Shown here piece after piece: positions 6,122 to 6,204 of a DNA stretch of 6,204 nt. The notes beneath the pieces are model-generated. The model worked only from the letters and a program-made list of their open reading frames with translations. It had not been told where the DNA came from and searched no databases. The translations under genes were made by a program, and so were the position numbers. Positions within the stretch are counted from its first letter, which is position 1, and every line of letters starts with the position of its first letter. This DNA comes from Ruminococcus sp. UBA4383. GTDB taxonomy: Bacteria; Bacillota; Clostridia; Oscillospirales; Ruminococcaceae. Location of the stretch: contig DGRR01000133.1 in assembly GCA_002389995.1 (NCBI GenBank), positions 1 to 6,204 on the forward strand, read 5' to 3'.

Positions 6122-6204
6122 ATGCAGATTTATAATTCACTTTCACACAAAAAAGAAGAATTTGTCCCCATTGAAAAAGGTAAGGTAAGTATGTATACCT
6201 GCGG
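6122..6204 (+). CDS. cysS: Cysteinyl-tRNA synthetase, N-terminal part only
   Basis: CysRS is the class I aminoacyl-tRNA synthetase that charges tRNA-Cys with cysteine in the cytoplasm. Only 27 codons are inside the window before the right edge, but they are diagnostic: MQIYNSLSHKKEEFVPIEKG followed by KVSMYTCG. This matches the family opening '.IYN.L...KE.F.P...GKV.MY.CGPTVY'. Cys27 is the expected first ligand of the active-site zinc, equivalent to Cys28 of the E. coli enzyme. The start is ATG at 6122 with AAAGGAG (6107-6113) 8 nt upstream. It lies 16 bp after the unknown gene and should be read from the promoter at 5404-5432. No T-box leader, which controls many cysS genes in Firmicutes, is present between that promoter and cysS. 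Confidence 0.93.
   Translation, partial: MQIYNSLSHKKEEFVPIEKGKVSMYTC

Overview
The window looks like chromosomal DNA of a Gram-positive anaerobe of the Clostridia, most likely a Ruminococcus-like member of the Oscillospiraceae. This rests on strong AGGAGG-type ribosome binding sites, sigma-A promoters with AT-rich flanks, frequent TTG/GTG starts, Gram-positive-style signal peptides and the kind of sugar importer encoded. The taxonomic call is an inference from style, not from a marker gene.

The left five-sixths is a minus-strand operon, read from about 5278 leftwards. It encodes a very large secreted solute-binding protein (988 aa, 2065-5031), two MalF/MalG-type membrane permeases (1107-2048 and 210-1094), and the first 63 codons of a further secreted protein (1-189) that resembles NHL/beta-propeller proteins found beside such importers. 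Intergenic gaps are 12 to 20 bp, and two stop codons sit inside or against the next gene's Shine-Dalgarno. Three of the four genes start with TTG or GTG. Together they form a CUT1-type carbohydrate importer without its ATPase, which in such bacteria is usually a shared MsmK-type protein encoded elsewhere. The binding protein is unusual: about 520 residues, with two carbohydrate-binding-module-like sandwiches and a helical region, precede the ordinary family-1 solute-binding domain. This suggests capture of a long or complex glycan at the cell surface.

The 438-bp divergent intergenic region (5032-5469) holds two near-consensus promoters facing away from each other. The leftward one (TTGACA, 17 bp, TATACT with an upstream TG) would give a leader of about 247 nt. 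That leader contains an operator-like palindrome, two stem-loops and a possible pairing that masks the ribosome binding site. No known riboswitch class was recognised in it. A perfect 16-bp AT palindrome lies between the promoters.

The right end is a plus-strand unit: an unrecognised soluble 211-aa protein (5470-6105), followed 16 bp later by the first 27 codons of cysteinyl-tRNA synthetase (cysS, from 6122).

No tRNA, rRNA, CRISPR array, insertion sequence or intrinsic terminator was seen. Nothing here proves a wholly new system. The best candidates for a second look are the fused solute-binding protein, the structured leader, and the unknown gene ahead of cysS.
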